Source of the DNA: Pseudomonadota bacterium
GTDB taxonomy: Bacteria; Pseudomonadota; Gammaproteobacteria; Competibacterales; Competibacteraceae
NCBI GenBank assembly: GCA_022709365.1
Contig: JAKLIY010000004.1
Coordinates: forward strand, 1-64,000
Reading direction: 5' to 3'
DNA length: 64,000 bases
Under the pieces are notes generated by a model. It ran no database searches. It was not told where the DNA came from and saw nothing but the letters and a program-made list of their open reading frames with translations. Positions 39,000 to 47,843 of this stretch are shown here, in pieces (position 1 is the first letter of the stretch; each line of letters opens with the position of its first letter). Both the position numbers and the translations under genes were made by a program.

Positions 39000-39473
39000 A
39001 TGCCCGCTGAATTGACGATTCACCATCTGGGTCGGATGACCCGAGCTACCGTGCGGGGCAACGATGCGCAACTCAAGAAATTCCGCAATGCGTTGTTGCT
39101 CAAGGAGTTCCGCGTGGTTGCCGAACGTGAAAATGCTTGGGAATTGCGGCGACGGGCTTATTTGCTGCAGGATGATTGGCCGGTGCAGGTCAGCATTCGC
39201 CGCAATGGCGCTCAGTGGGAAATTGATTATTACCTGTCTATTCCCTGGGGCTGGATCGTGGGCCTCGGTTTTCTTACTTGGGTGGCGCTGCCTTTTGCCG
39301 GTTTCCAGAATGCGGGATGGGTGTTTGTCTTGGCGTTGCTGGTCATGGCGCTGGCGGTCTACAAGCAGAAATTTGATGGCCGGCCCGACGCCCGGTTCTG
39401 GCAGCAGCGCCCCCGGCAACGCTGGGGCGAGATGATGGAACGGTTGCTGCGGGAAGCCTTTGACCGTTCGTAG
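39000..39473 (+). CDS. small membrane protein of unknown function
   Basis: 157 residues. The first 85 are soluble and include LKKFRNALLLKEFRVVAERE and VQVSIRRNG. Two hydrophobic segments follow at about 84-100 and 105-120 (WGWIVGLGFLTWVALPF, WVFVLALLVMALAVY), with a basic C-terminus. It starts nine bases after the reductase stop, so the two are probably co-transcribed. I do not recognise the family. Confidence 0.65.
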   Translation: MPAELTIHHLGRMTRATVRGNDAQLKKFRNALLLKEFRVVAERENAWELRRRAYLLQDDWPVQVSIRRNGAQWEIDYYLSIPWGWIVGLGFLTWVALPFAGFQNAGWVFVLALLVMALAVYKQKFDGRPDARFWQQRPRQRWGEMMERLLREAFDRS

Positions 39474-39538
39474 CTATGAGGGCTACTGAGTCTCGGCAGA
39501 AACCAGCGGGCTGCATCCAGCAACCCGCCGGGCTGGCG

Positions 39539-40813
39539 TCAGCCTTTCAACACTCTCATGAGGGGTTGCAGATAGGCGACGTAAACCGCCGCGAAGATGG
39601 CGGTGGTGATCACGCCGCTGATGTTGGCGCCCAGCGCGTGCGGCAGAACGATAACGCCCGGTCCCACCGACTTTTGCGCGACCTTGGCGGTCGTCGGCAC
39701 GCAACTCACCCCAGCGATGCCGATCACTGGGTTGTACTTCTTGCCCGACCAGTAGTAAATCGCATAACCGCCGATAATCCCACCGACGCCGGAGATCAGC
39801 AGCGACAGAATGCCCAGAATCAGCAGTTTCAACACGACCGGACTCAGGATGGTGCCTGCCTCGCACAAGATGCCCAACAACAGCCCCAGGAAAAAGGTCG
39901 AGCCGTACAACACGGTGTTCGAGAAAAACTCGTAGAAGTTGGGCAAATCACTTTCGCGGACCACCACCCCAAGGAACAGCGACAGCAGCAGCGGCGAGGC
40001 CACCGGGAACAGCAGGCTGAGCAGCACGCAGGCGATCACCGCGAAGACCAACTTCTCGTTGGAGGTGATCGTCCGGGTCTTCTCCATCGGCATCGGCAAC
40101 GCGCGCAGCTTCTCGGGAATCATCAGCTTGATCAGGTACGGAAAGCCGCCGTAGGCCAGCCCCAGATACAGGTAGGCCACCACCGTGATCGGCACGAACA
40201 GTTCCTTCGCCAACGTCAGCGAGGTGAACAGCACCATCGGGCCGTCGGCGCCGCCGATGATCGCCACCGAGGCCGCCTGTCCCGGATTCAGCCCCATGGC
40301 GACCGCGAGGGGGAACACCGTCGCCGTGCCCAGTTCTGCGAACAAGGCGATGATCATGCTCTGAAACGGCCGGGCCATCACGAAGCCCACGTCCAGCAGG
40401 GTGCCGATGCCCATGAACACGAAGCAGGCGATCAGGCCATTGCTGAACATGAAGGTGTAAATCGGTTGCAACCAGTTGATTTGCAGAATGTTCATCAGCG
40501 CGTTGGTGTCCTGCGCCAACGGAGCGACGTGCAAGGTGCCGGGCAGTTGCAAGGCTTGGCCTGCGGCGATGCTCAGCCCGGAGGCCGGATCGTAGACGGA
40601 GAAGAACATCACCCCGGCATTGACGGTGGCCATGCCCAGTCCCATCGGGATCATCAGCAGGGCTTCCAGCACCCCTTTGCGCCCCAGATAGAACAGCAGG
40701 ATTCCCAGGAACATCAGGAACACGCGGCCAAAGGCAATCTTGGGGTCCGTGGCGAACCCTTGCACCAGAGTGTTGATACCCTGGAATAAATCGAGAAAGT
40801 TCAGGGATTCCAT
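39539..40813 (-). CDS. mmdB: Na+-pumping acyl-CoA decarboxylase, beta subunit
   Basis: The membrane sodium pump of the OadB/MmdB/GcdB family, 424 residues with about ten hydrophobic segments. The conserved core IIGGADGPMVLFTS carries the Asp that binds sodium. It couples decarboxylation of the carboxybiotin on the carrier subunit to Na+ export. It is last in the minus-strand order mmdA-mmdD-mmdC-mmdB. A 437-residue frame on the other strand is a shadow. Confidence 0.92.
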   Translation of the reverse strand: MESLNFLDLFQGINTLVQGFATDPKIAFGRVFLMFLGILLFYLGRKGVLEALLMIPMGLGMATVNAGVMFFSVYDPASGLSIAAGQALQLPGTLHVAPLAQDTNALMNILQINWLQPIYTFMFSNGLIACFVFMGIGTLLDVGFVMARPFQSMIIALFAELGTATVFPLAVAMGLNPGQAASVAIIGGADGPMVLFTSLTLAKELFVPITVVAYLYLGLAYGGFPYLIKLMIPEKLRALPMPMEKTRTITSNEKLVFAVIACVLLSLLFPVASPLLLSLFLGVVVRESDLPNFYEFFSNTVLYGSTFFLGLLLGILCEAGTILSPVVLKLLILGILSLLISGVGGIIGGYAIYYWSGKKYNPVIGIAGVSCVPTTAKVAQKSVGPGVIVLPHALGANISGVITTAIFAAVYVAYLQPLMRVLKG

Positions 40814-40831
40814 AACGGAACGCTCCCGGCC

Positions 40832-41233
40832 TCAGCCGATAGTCAGCAGCGCCTGCCCGGCGTCCACCGGATCGCCCGGTTTGACCGCGATGCTGATAAC
40901 TTTGCCGCCGCGCCGAGCGACGACGTGAGTGACCATCTTCATGGCCTCCAGGGATACCAGCTTGTCGCCTTCGTTGACGGCCTGGCCCACGCTGACATGC
41001 ACCGTTTGCACTACGCCGCCCAATGGCGCGACCTCGTCGCCCGGACCAGCGGCTCCCGCCGGAGAAGGCGCTGCGGACACTGGCGCTGGCGCGGTCGGTG
41101 CCGGAGCGCCTTGTGGGACAACGCTCATGCTGCCTGGCTCGGGATACAGGGTTTGGGCGCCATCCGTCGAGATATCTTCAACGGCAACGATGTACTGCTT
41201 GCCTTCAACGGTGATACGGAATTTCTTCTCCAT
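40832..41233 (-). CDS. mmdC: biotin carrier subunit of the decarboxylase
   Basis: 133 residues: a beta-rich start (FRITVEGKQYIVAVED), an Ala/Pro-rich flexible linker at about 40-65, and a biotinyl domain whose acceptor lysine is in SLEAMKMVTHV. This shape is that of MmdC and of the OadA C-terminus. It lies between the gamma/delta-type and beta subunits, which identifies the complex as a four-subunit methylmalonyl-CoA-type decarboxylase. Confidence 0.93.
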   Translation of the reverse strand: MEKKFRITVEGKQYIVAVEDISTDGAQTLYPEPGSMSVVPQGAPAPTAPAPVSAAPSPAGAAGPGDEVAPLGGVVQTVHVSVGQAVNEGDKLVSLEAMKMVTHVVARRGGKVISIAVKPGDPVDAGQALLTIG

Positions 41234-41284
41234 GGAGGGTTCTCTCGTAAAAGTGGGGGAGGTCAGGAAACTCAGGGTTCAGGG

Positions 41285-41635
41285 TCAATGCGGCGCGCGA
41301 GGCGCGTGCGAAGTGTGATGCACGCTACGGGCCTCGGCAGTCCAGGAATAGCCACGCCCGGGCGCGTCAATCCGCACAATGCGGTGTGCGCCCATCATGG
41401 CGGCGACCACAGCGGTAATCACCGCCAGGTGTTCCTGGGGAATGCCAGCGATTGCGGGCTGGGTAGCAGCGGATGCCGGCTTGAGCGGCGCTTTGACTGC
41501 CTCCTGCGTGGCTTGCCGTGACAGCACCCAGACAATCCCGCGAATGACCACCGCGACCAGCATCGAAATGATGATCACGATGCCATAGATCACGAACATG
41601 TCGCCGATGGCGTCGAACGTGGTGTAGTTCTTCAT
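41285..41635 (-). CDS. mmdD: small membrane subunit of the decarboxylase (OadG/MmdD-like)
   Basis: 116 residues with one N-terminal membrane helix (MFVIYGIVIIISMLVAVVIRG) followed by a linker and a hydrophilic tail ending in SHAPRAPH, a His-containing end as in OadG, where such residues bind zinc. It anchors the carboxyltransferase to the pump. It lies 64 bases after mmdA. Confidence 0.85.
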   Translation of the reverse strand: MKNYTTFDAIGDMFVIYGIVIIISMLVAVVIRGIVWVLSRQATQEAVKAPLKPASAATQPAIAGIPQEHLAVITAVVAAMMGAHRIVRIDAPGRGYSWTAEARSVHHTSHAPRAPH

Positions 41636-41699
41636 CGATAGTTTTTCCGTGTGAGGCGCTCACCGGAGAACCGACGCACGCCGGTCCCGGCGAAGCGGT

Positions 41700-43250
41700 T
41701 CAGAGCGGGATGTCACCGTGCTTTTTGGCCGGACGCAGTTCGCGCTTGGTCAGCAGCTTGCGCAATGCCAGCGCGATAGTGGCGCGGGTATTGTCTGGCT
41801 CGATCACGTCAGTGATATAGCCGCGCGAGGCCGACATATACGGCGAGGCGAACTTGGCGCGATATTCATCCGCCAGTTCCGCCGCCTTGGCCTTGCGGTC
41901 GTCAGCGCCCTTGAGTTCGTTGCGATAGAGGATGTTGACCGCGCCTTCCGCCCCCATCACCGCGATTTCGGCGGTCGGCCAGGCGAATACCATGTCGGCC
42001 CCCATTTCCTGGGCGCACATTGCCAGATAGGAGCCGCCATAGGCCTTGCGCAGGATGATGGTGATTTTCGGCACCGTCGCCGAGGCGTAGGTATAGAGCA
42101 TCTTGGCGCCGTGGCGGATGATGCCGCCACGCTCCTGCTCAATGCCAGGCAAGAAGCCCGGCACGTCGACCAGTGTGACCAGTGGGACGTTGAAGGCGTT
42201 GCAGAAGCGGATAAAGCGCGCGCCTTTATCCGAAGCGTCGATGTCCATCGCTCCGGCCTTGACCAGCGACTGATTGGCGAGAATGCCGACCACGATACCT
42301 TGAATACGGGCAAAACCGACGACGATGTTACCCGCCCAACCGGCGTGGACTTCGAGGAACTGGCCGTTATCCACCAGCCGCTTGATGATCGGCTGTACAT
42401 CCATGGGTTCCGATGAAGTATCGGGAATCAGGGCGTTAATGCCCTCATCCGGCGACAAGTCGAGATCGGGGTAGGGCCGGTGCGGCGGATCTTCGGTATT
42501 GTTGGACGGCAAATAGCTCAGCAGCGCCTTGGCGATCTGGATCGCGTGGCGGTCATCGTCGGCGACAAAGTGGACATTGCCGCTGACGGTGGCGTGCATT
42601 TGGGCGCTGCCCACCTCATCCAGACTGGTCGTGCGTCCGGTGACCGCCTTGATCACCTCCGGGCCGGTGATGAACATGTAGGCGTTCTGCCGGGTCATGA
42701 TGATGTAATCCATCAACGCCGGTGAGTAGGCCGCGCCGCCGGCGCAAGGCCCGGCGATAATGGCGATCTGCGGCACCACGCCCGACAGCAGTACGTTGTT
42801 GTAGAACACTTCACCATAACCGGACAGTGCATCGACTCCTTCCTGAATGCGGGCGCCCGCGGAATCCTTGAACGCTACTACAGGAACGCCGATCTTCAGC
42901 GCCATCTGCATGGACTGGACGATTTTCTTGGCGTGCATCTTGCCCAGCGTGCCGCCCATCACCGTGAAATCCTGACTGAACGCTGCGACCGGTCGGCCAT
43001 CGACGAAGCCGGTGCCGACGATCACGCCGTCAGAAGGCAATTCCTTGTCGGCCAGGCCGAAATGCTTGGCAGCATGTTTGGCGTGAGTGGCGATTTCCTG
43101 GAAGGTATCGGGCTGGAACAGCGCCAGTATCCGTTCGCGGGCACCCAGCAAACCCTTGGCGTGTCGTTCCTGGAGTTTATCCTCGCCGCCGCCGGCCAGC
43201 ACTTTGGCGCGGCGTTCCCGCAGAATGTCAAGCTGTTTCTCGGAAAGCAT
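41700..43250 (-). CDS. mmdA: methylmalonyl-CoA decarboxylase alpha subunit (carboxyltransferase)
   Basis: A PccB-type carboxyltransferase that moves the carboxyl group of (S)-methylmalonyl-CoA to biotin. It has crotonase-like halves with DSAGARIQEGVDALSGYGE, GPCAGGAAYSPALMD and DVPGFLPGIEQERGGIIRHG. I start at the ATG at 43250, which has a GAGGTGGG site upstream; the longer frame to 43331 is unlikely. The 516 residues fit. A PccB role is possible, but no biotin carboxylase lies nearby and the pump subunits do, so decarboxylase is the better call. Confidence 0.91.
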   Translation of the reverse strand: MLSEKQLDILRERRAKVLAGGGEDKLQERHAKGLLGARERILALFQPDTFQEIATHAKHAAKHFGLADKELPSDGVIVGTGFVDGRPVAAFSQDFTVMGGTLGKMHAKKIVQSMQMALKIGVPVVAFKDSAGARIQEGVDALSGYGEVFYNNVLLSGVVPQIAIIAGPCAGGAAYSPALMDYIIMTRQNAYMFITGPEVIKAVTGRTTSLDEVGSAQMHATVSGNVHFVADDDRHAIQIAKALLSYLPSNNTEDPPHRPYPDLDLSPDEGINALIPDTSSEPMDVQPIIKRLVDNGQFLEVHAGWAGNIVVGFARIQGIVVGILANQSLVKAGAMDIDASDKGARFIRFCNAFNVPLVTLVDVPGFLPGIEQERGGIIRHGAKMLYTYASATVPKITIILRKAYGGSYLAMCAQEMGADMVFAWPTAEIAVMGAEGAVNILYRNELKGADDRKAKAAELADEYRAKFASPYMSASRGYITDVIEPDNTRATIALALRKLLTKRELRPAKKHGDIPL

Positions 43251-43777
43251 GTTTTTTCCCACCTCTTGGGGTTCGAGTGAGCGATCAATCAAAAGCATCA
43301 AAAAAATAAAACAACCTTCAACCCTTTCCACCGGCCCGCGTTCGGGGGCGCGGGACTGGAATCGTGGTTATACACGGAGGGAAACGGCTTGGGCAGAGCG
43401 GCCAGCGGGGAGCGGTTCGCGCATCCGGTTTTTAGCCTGATCCTGTTCAACCGCTAAGGTTAGTCAAAATCTGTGCAAACGCGATAGTCGCCGCCATTCT
43501 TGATGAAATTTTTACCACATGAGCGTTGCCGGTCGGGCATTGGCTCCCCTCGTCCGCTGGCAGGCGAGGGGCAGGCGGAGAGGGGATCAAAGTCGGAGGC
43601 AAGGCGTCGTCGCTGAATGTTCGACTGTTTCAGCAGAGTTGGCTAAAGGCGATGCGGAGGCGTCCAGCTCTGGATCGGCCTGGGTGCGAATTAGATCGCC
43701 GCGTCGGTGCGAGCGTTTGAGGGCTTCACGATTGAGTTGATGACGGGCGCGCTGGGCCTGGGCCGTAGAGTAACGGG
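43251..43777. other. intergenic region between mmdA and the FabD-like gene
   Basis: This stretch should hold the mmdA promoter near its left end, which is T/A-rich (AAAAAAATAAAAC-like on one strand), but I could not fix the boxes. It also holds one palindromic repeat copy at 43543-43586 and a 64-codon minus-strand frame at 43587-43781. Otherwise I see nothing in it. Confidence 0.5.
43543..43586. repeat. dispersed CCCTCTCCC-type palindromic repeat, copy 4
   Basis: TCCCCTCGTCCGCTGGCAGG with the reverse partner CAGGCGAGGGG, then GGCGGAGAGGGG, belongs to the same repeat family as the copies at 6129 and 49053. Confidence 0.55.
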
Positions 43778-43781
43778 TCAT
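43587..43781 (-). CDS. possible small translationally coupled protein
   Basis: A 64-codon frame whose ATG overlaps the stop of the FabD-like gene (ATGA). The product is hydrophilic and basic at first (MTRYSTAQAQRARHQLNREA) and acidic later, with no known domain. The overlap is the only support, and the 3' part borders a repeat copy. It may well be spurious. Confidence 0.3.
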   Translation of the reverse strand: MTRYSTAQAQRARHQLNREALKRSHRRGDLIRTQADPELDASASPLANSAETVEHSATTPCLRL

Positions 43782-44761
43782 GGCCGCAACGCCTCTGCCG
43801 TGTCGCGCAGGGTCTGACTGTTGATGGCGGCGTGATAATGAGCGCTGAAATCCGAGCCGCGCAGCGCTTTCTTGATCATGCTTTCCAGATTGGGCCGTTT
43901 GTCTTCAGGATTCGGTCCGCTGCCCAGTCCACCGCCAAATTCGACGATTGTAGTGATGCCTTCGTGGAAGGCGGTATCCAGATTGTCGATCCATTTAACG
44001 GGGTGAAACAATTGGAAAAACAGGCGCGTCTTAATCGCTGCCGGATCGGGGTCGTGGTAGACGCCGGTATTGTTGGACAGGACGCGAATCGTGGGGGCGT
44101 GCATCGTGGCGGCGTCCAGCACGGGCCGGAAGTGCAGCGCGGCGGTGATCATATGGAAGGTGTGGAAAGCGCCTTCCGTTTTGAGCCGGGTGGGTCGTTT
44201 GCGTGGGAAATGCGTCAGAGCGTCTTCGGTCAACCGGTCGAGATCTTCGCTTAAACCACCGATCACGGTTTGGTCGGGCAGGTTGCGGGCGGCAACGACG
44301 CAGTAGTGTTTTTCCGCCAGTGGCTGGATGTTGTCGAGGTGCAGTGGGAAGGCCAGCATTTCGCCGTTACCGTAAGTTCCCATGCATTCACCGCGTTTTT
44401 GCACCAGATGCAGGGCGGTTTCGAAGCTCAGCGTACCGGCAGCGACCAGCGCACAGTATTCGCCCAGGCTATGGCCGGCAGCCAGCACCGGTTGGACCTG
44501 GTTTTCCGTCAGTTCGCGGAAAATGCTCAAGCAGGCCAGCGAGTGAGTGAGCAGGGCGGGTTGGGTGTGGCGGGTGAGTCGAAGTTCTTCTTCGGGGCCT
44601 TCCTGGCAGAGCTTGACCAAGTCATAGCCCAGGATGTCGCTGGCCTGTTCGTAGAGTTGGCGGGCGGAGGGAAAGTCGCGGATCAGGTCGCTGCCCATAC
44701 CGACATACTGGGAACCCTGTCCCGGAAAGACGAACATGATCTGTGGGTCGTGACTCGACAC
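43778..44761 (-). CDS. FabD-like acyl carrier protein S-malonyltransferase
   Basis: An acyltransferase with FVFPGQGSQYVGMG, the nucleophile serine in AAGHSLGEYCALVAAG, and a later FHTFHM where canonical FabD has FHSPLM. I start at the GTG at 44761, which has AGGAG ten bases upstream; the ATG at 44737 would begin at MFVFPGQ. The 327 residues are near normal. It stands alone, without fabH, fabG or acpP next to it, so it may serve a special acyl carrier rather than bulk fatty-acid synthesis. MdcH-like malonyltransferase is an alternative. Confidence 0.8.
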   Translation of the reverse strand: MSSHDPQIMFVFPGQGSQYVGMGSDLIRDFPSARQLYEQASDILGYDLVKLCQEGPEEELRLTRHTQPALLTHSLACLSIFRELTENQVQPVLAAGHSLGEYCALVAAGTLSFETALHLVQKRGECMGTYGNGEMLAFPLHLDNIQPLAEKHYCVVAARNLPDQTVIGGLSEDLDRLTEDALTHFPRKRPTRLKTEGAFHTFHMITAALHFRPVLDAATMHAPTIRVLSNNTGVYHDPDPAAIKTRLFFQLFHPVKWIDNLDTAFHEGITTIVEFGGGLGSGPNPEDKRPNLESMIKKALRGSDFSAHYHAAINSQTLRDTAEALRP

Positions 44762-44899
44762 AGCCGCTACTCTCCTGTTGGGAAATGATAAAAAACGCGC
44801 AAGGATAGGCATAAGCGGCGGATAAGGCAAGGCGAACGGGGCGGGCTGTAGTAGAATCAACGGCCATTTTCAGCGATGACAGCGATAACGAGGAACCTT

Positions 44900-45802
44900 A
44901 TGGCCACGGCCACCATCATCGACGGTAAACGCTATGCCGCCCGGTTGCGCGCGGCGATTGCTGTGCAGATCGCTCAGCTTAAAGCGGATCACAGTTTAAC
45001 TCCCGGTCTGGCGGTGGTGCTGGTCGGCGACGATCCTGCCAGTCAGATCTATGTCCGCAACAAGGGCTTGCAGGCCCGTGAAGCCGGGATGCATTCATTT
45101 GAATACCGCCTGCCGGCTACAGCGACCCAAGCGGAATTATTAGCGCGTATCGCTGAATTGAATCAGGAATCGGCAGTGAACGGCATTCTGGTGCAGTTGC
45201 CGCTGCCGAAGCAGATCGACCCGGAGGCGGTGATTGCCGCGATTGCGGTCGGCAAGGATGTGGACGGCTTTCATCCGCTCAATGCGGGTCTACTGGCGGT
45301 CGGTGGAACGGCGATGGTGCCCTGTACCCCACTGGGCTGCCTGATGCTGCTCAAGGACTATGCGGGGCCGCTGGCGGGTCAGCGGGCGGTGGTGCTGGGG
45401 CGTTCCAACATTGTCGGCAAGCCCATGGCGGCGTTGCTGCTGCGGGAACATTGCACGGTGACCCTCGCGCATTCCCGCACCCGCGATCTGGCTGAAGAAT
45501 GTCGGCGGGCGGACATTCTGGTGGCGGCGGTGGGCAAGGCGCAGATGGTGAAGGGCGACTGGATCAAGCCGGGCGCGACGGTGATCGATGTTGGCATCAA
45601 CCGCATCCCGACTCCGGATGGCAAGGGCCGATTGGCCGGCGATGTAGATTTTGCCTCGGCGGTGGAAGTCGCAGGAGCGATCACGCCGGTGCCGGGCGGG
45701 GTCGGGCCGATGACCATCGCCTGTTTGCTGCTCAATACCTTGACCGCGACCTGTCGGCAGCAGGGTATTCCGGCGCCGGATGTCAGGCCGGCAGCGGAGT
45801 GA
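44900..45802 (+). CDS. folD: methylenetetrahydrofolate dehydrogenase/cyclohydrolase
   Basis: Bifunctional one-carbon enzyme. The catalytic lysine lies in [16 protein letters not shown], with [23 protein letters not shown] and the NADP motif [17 protein letters not shown]. The start at 44900 ([13 protein letters not shown]) has GAGGA just upstream; the frame to 44876 is less likely. At 300 residues it is slightly longer than average. It is divergent from the FabD-like gene. Confidence 0.96.
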   Translation: MATATIIDGKRYAARLRAAIAVQIAQLKADHSLTPGLAVVLVGDDPASQIYVRNKGLQAREAGMHSFEYRLPATATQAELLARIAELNQESAVNGILVQLPLPKQIDPEAVIAAIAVGKDVDGFHPLNAGLLAVGGTAMVPCTPLGCLMLLKDYAGPLAGQRAVVLGRSNIVGKPMAALLLREHCTVTLAHSRTRDLAEECRRADILVAAVGKAQMVKGDWIKPGATVIDVGINRIPTPDGKGRLAGDVDFASAVEVAGAITPVPGGVGPMTIACLLLNTLTATCRQQGIPAPDVRPAAE

Positions 45803-45806
45803 TCCG

Positions 45807-45839
45807 CTCTCCTCTCCCGGGATGAGGGAGATGGGGGCG
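45807..45839. repeat. dispersed CCTCTCCC-type palindromic repeat, copy 5
   Basis: CTCTCCTCTCCCGGGATGAG and GGGAGATGGGGG fill the gap between the convergent folD and the DUF2147 gene. Confidence 0.55.
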
Positions 45840-45841
45840 AC

Positions 45842-46279
45842 TCAATTTACCCGCTGCCACTGCTGCTGCTTACTGAAGAACATCCATTTGCCGGTGACTT
45901 CCAGGGTCTTGCCGCCCTCGGTCAACTTGGCCTTGCTGGTATAGGTTCCGCCGTCCGCCGGGTTGAAAATTTTGCCGTCCGCCCACTCATTCCCTTCCTT
46001 CTTCAAATCCCACAAAATTTTCATCCCGACCAGCGGTTTGTCCTTCAAGTCACCTTCGCATTTGCTGCACGTTTTCTCGGTCGCGCCTTCCAGCAGCTCC
46101 ACAATCTTGCCGGTCAGCACACCTTTATCCTCGGTAATTTGCACGATGCTTTTAGGTTTTCCGGACTTGTCATCAATAGTTCGCCATTTACCGACCGGTG
46201 AAGTGAGATCGGCGGCGAGGGCGGTAGTTAGCAGCAGCGACAGAGCGCCAAAGCCAGCAATAGAGTGGATGATTTTCAT
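45842..46279 (-). CDS. secreted DUF2147 family protein
   Basis: A signal peptide (MKIIHSIAGFGALSLLLTTA, cleaved after ALA) precedes a small beta-rich domain with SPVGKWRTIDDKSGKPKSIV, two cysteines in CSKCEGDL, and a C-terminal GKWMFFSKQQQWQRV. This matches the DUF2147 lipocalin-like group of periplasmic proteins whose function is unknown. AAGGAG precedes the start. The unpaired-looking CxxC may form a disulfide. Confidence 0.85.
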   Translation of the reverse strand: MKIIHSIAGFGALSLLLTTALAADLTSPVGKWRTIDDKSGKPKSIVQITEDKGVLTGKIVELLEGATEKTCSKCEGDLKDKPLVGMKILWDLKKEGNEWADGKIFNPADGGTYTSKAKLTEGGKTLEVTGKWMFFSKQQQWQRVN

Positions 46280-46398
46280 GGCGGGTTCTCCTTTAATTTT
46301 GGGGATCAGGTATAGCGTGGCGTGGTCAACAGCCAGTGTAGGTTAGAGCCGGACGAGTTACCTGTACAGACTGGCCGCGCATGGATAAGGAGGGAATC

Positions 46399-46884
46399 AT
46401 GTTGCCGGTCGAACTGGAATTATTGCTGCTGATTGTGATCGCCAATGGCGCGCCGGTCATCGCGACAAGGGTTTTTGGCGAGTGGGGCGCGTATCCGCTG
46501 GATGGCGGACGAGTGCTAGCGGACGGTCATCGCCTGTTGGGTCATTCTAAAACCTGGCGCGGTATTCTGGCGGCGACGCTGGCGACCGGTGTGGGTGCGG
46601 TGTTGTTGAATGGGTCATGGCTGATCGGAGTAACGATTGGCATGGCCGCCATGTTGGGCGACTTGTTGTCCAGTTTCATCAAACGGCGACTGGGCATGGC
46701 CTCCAGCAGCATGGCGTTGGGACTGGATCAGATGCCTGAGTCATTATTGCCACTACTCGCTGTAGCCGGGCGATTTGACTTGAGTGGATCAACCATCGCC
46801 TGGACGGTGGCTGGGTTCGTCGTACTGGAATTGACGCTATCGCCGATTTTTTACTGGCTGGGCATCCGCAACCGACCTTATTGA
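46399..46884 (+). CDS. CarS-like CDP-alcohol/CDP-archaeol synthase family protein
   Basis: A polytopic membrane protein of 161 residues that matches the CarS (DUF46) family, cytidylyltransferases that activate lipids in archaea. It has DGGRVLADGHRLLGHSKTWRG, GDLLSSFIKRR and LDQMPESLLPLL, which hold the conserved Asp, His, Lys and Asp/Gln. I start at 46399, where AAGGAGGG lies upstream; 46381 would add six residues. In bacteria its lipid substrate is not established. It converges with the phosphoesterase and overlaps it by seven bases. Confidence 0.85.
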   Translation: MLPVELELLLLIVIANGAPVIATRVFGEWGAYPLDGGRVLADGHRLLGHSKTWRGILAATLATGVGAVLLNGSWLIGVTIGMAAMLGDLLSSFIKRRLGMASSSMALGLDQMPESLLPLLAVAGRFDLSGSTIAWTVAGFVVLELTLSPIFYWLGIRNRPY

Positions 46885-47831
46885 GCAGGCCGGGCGCGCA
46901 GCCGATGCAGGGTCATTTCTGGCGGGCAGTTGAAGCGCACCCCGACCACCGAGGAACCGGAACCGACCGAGGTATAGCCCTGCATCGTGTGATAGCGCCA
47001 GGGGCCTTTGCAGAAGTGACGCGGGCAATCGGCATTGGTCATCAGGGCGATCCCTCCAGGCAAACAGACTTGACCACCGTGGGTATGACCGCTGAGCATC
47101 AGGTCGAACCCGGCGTGAGCGGCTAACCGATACGGTTCCGGGGAATGTGCGAGCAGGATGGCGGCGACATGCTGCGGGATGTGAGCGGCGGCCTTGTGGA
47201 AATTGTCCACCTGGTAATAGTGCGGATCGTCGATGCCAGCCAGGTGGAGAGTGGCCCCATCGCGCTCCAGAGCGACCGATTCGTTAAGCAGCAGGGTGAT
47301 GTCCAACTGTTCGATGCCGCTCGCCATACGGATAGAATCATGGTTACCGAGGATGGCGTAGATCGGGCCGTGCAGATGGGGGCGCACCTGGGCCAGCGCA
47401 GCGATGGCGGCTTCATAAGGGCCGTAGGTTTTAGCCCGGAAGTCGCCGGTCATGACGCAGACATCGTAATTTACCTCCTGCAATCGCTGAATCAGGGCAG
47501 CGGGATAGGCGGGGTCAGCGTCCAGATGCAGGTCGCTGAGATGCAGCAGGGTGAAGCCGTCGAACGCTGCCGGCAGGCGGGCGAGGGCCACCTCATGGTG
47601 GCGGATGCGCAGATCGGCGGCGTTGCGCAACCCCCGGCGGTACAGTCCGGTCATGCGCAGGGCCAGGCGCAACAGGCTGTGCATCGAGCGCCAGTTTTCG
47701 ATATGAAAAAAGGTGCGGCCCCGCCCGAAAATCTGCGTCGCGTGTTCAGCCTCGATGCCCAGCCGTTGCTGTAAATGCACTCGGCCCAGGCGTTGTTCCA
47801 ACTGCTGGTACTCGATGGATTCCCGATCCAC
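46878..47831 (-). CDS. membrane-associated metallophosphoesterase
   Basis: A calcineurin-like phosphoesterase of 317 residues. The five motifs are visible: HLSDLHLDADP, MTGDFR, LGNHDS, LAHSPEP and SGHTHGGQV. YpbG/YkuE-like enzymes of this type are often membrane-linked and some cleave UDP-diacylglucosamine or phospholipid pyrophosphates. The first 60 residues are not conserved-looking. It lies twelve bases after the iron alcohol dehydrogenase on the same strand. Confidence 0.87.
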   Translation of the reverse strand: MDRESIEYQQLEQRLGRVHLQQRLGIEAEHATQIFGRGRTFFHIENWRSMHSLLRLALRMTGLYRRGLRNAADLRIRHHEVALARLPAAFDGFTLLHLSDLHLDADPAYPAALIQRLQEVNYDVCVMTGDFRAKTYGPYEAAIAALAQVRPHLHGPIYAILGNHDSIRMASGIEQLDITLLLNESVALERDGATLHLAGIDDPHYYQVDNFHKAAAHIPQHVAAILLAHSPEPYRLAAHAGFDLMLSGHTHGGQVCLPGGIALMTNADCPRHFCKGPWRYHTMQGYTSVGSGSSVVGVRFNCPPEMTLHRLRARPAQ

Positions 47832-47843
47832 GGCCTGCCGCCT

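Noticed and set aside
39476..40789. 437-codon open frame on the plus strand
   Set aside because: It is the reverse shadow of mmdB; the product is a Gln/His/Arg-rich sequence without domains, and the minus-strand product is a clear OadB-family protein.
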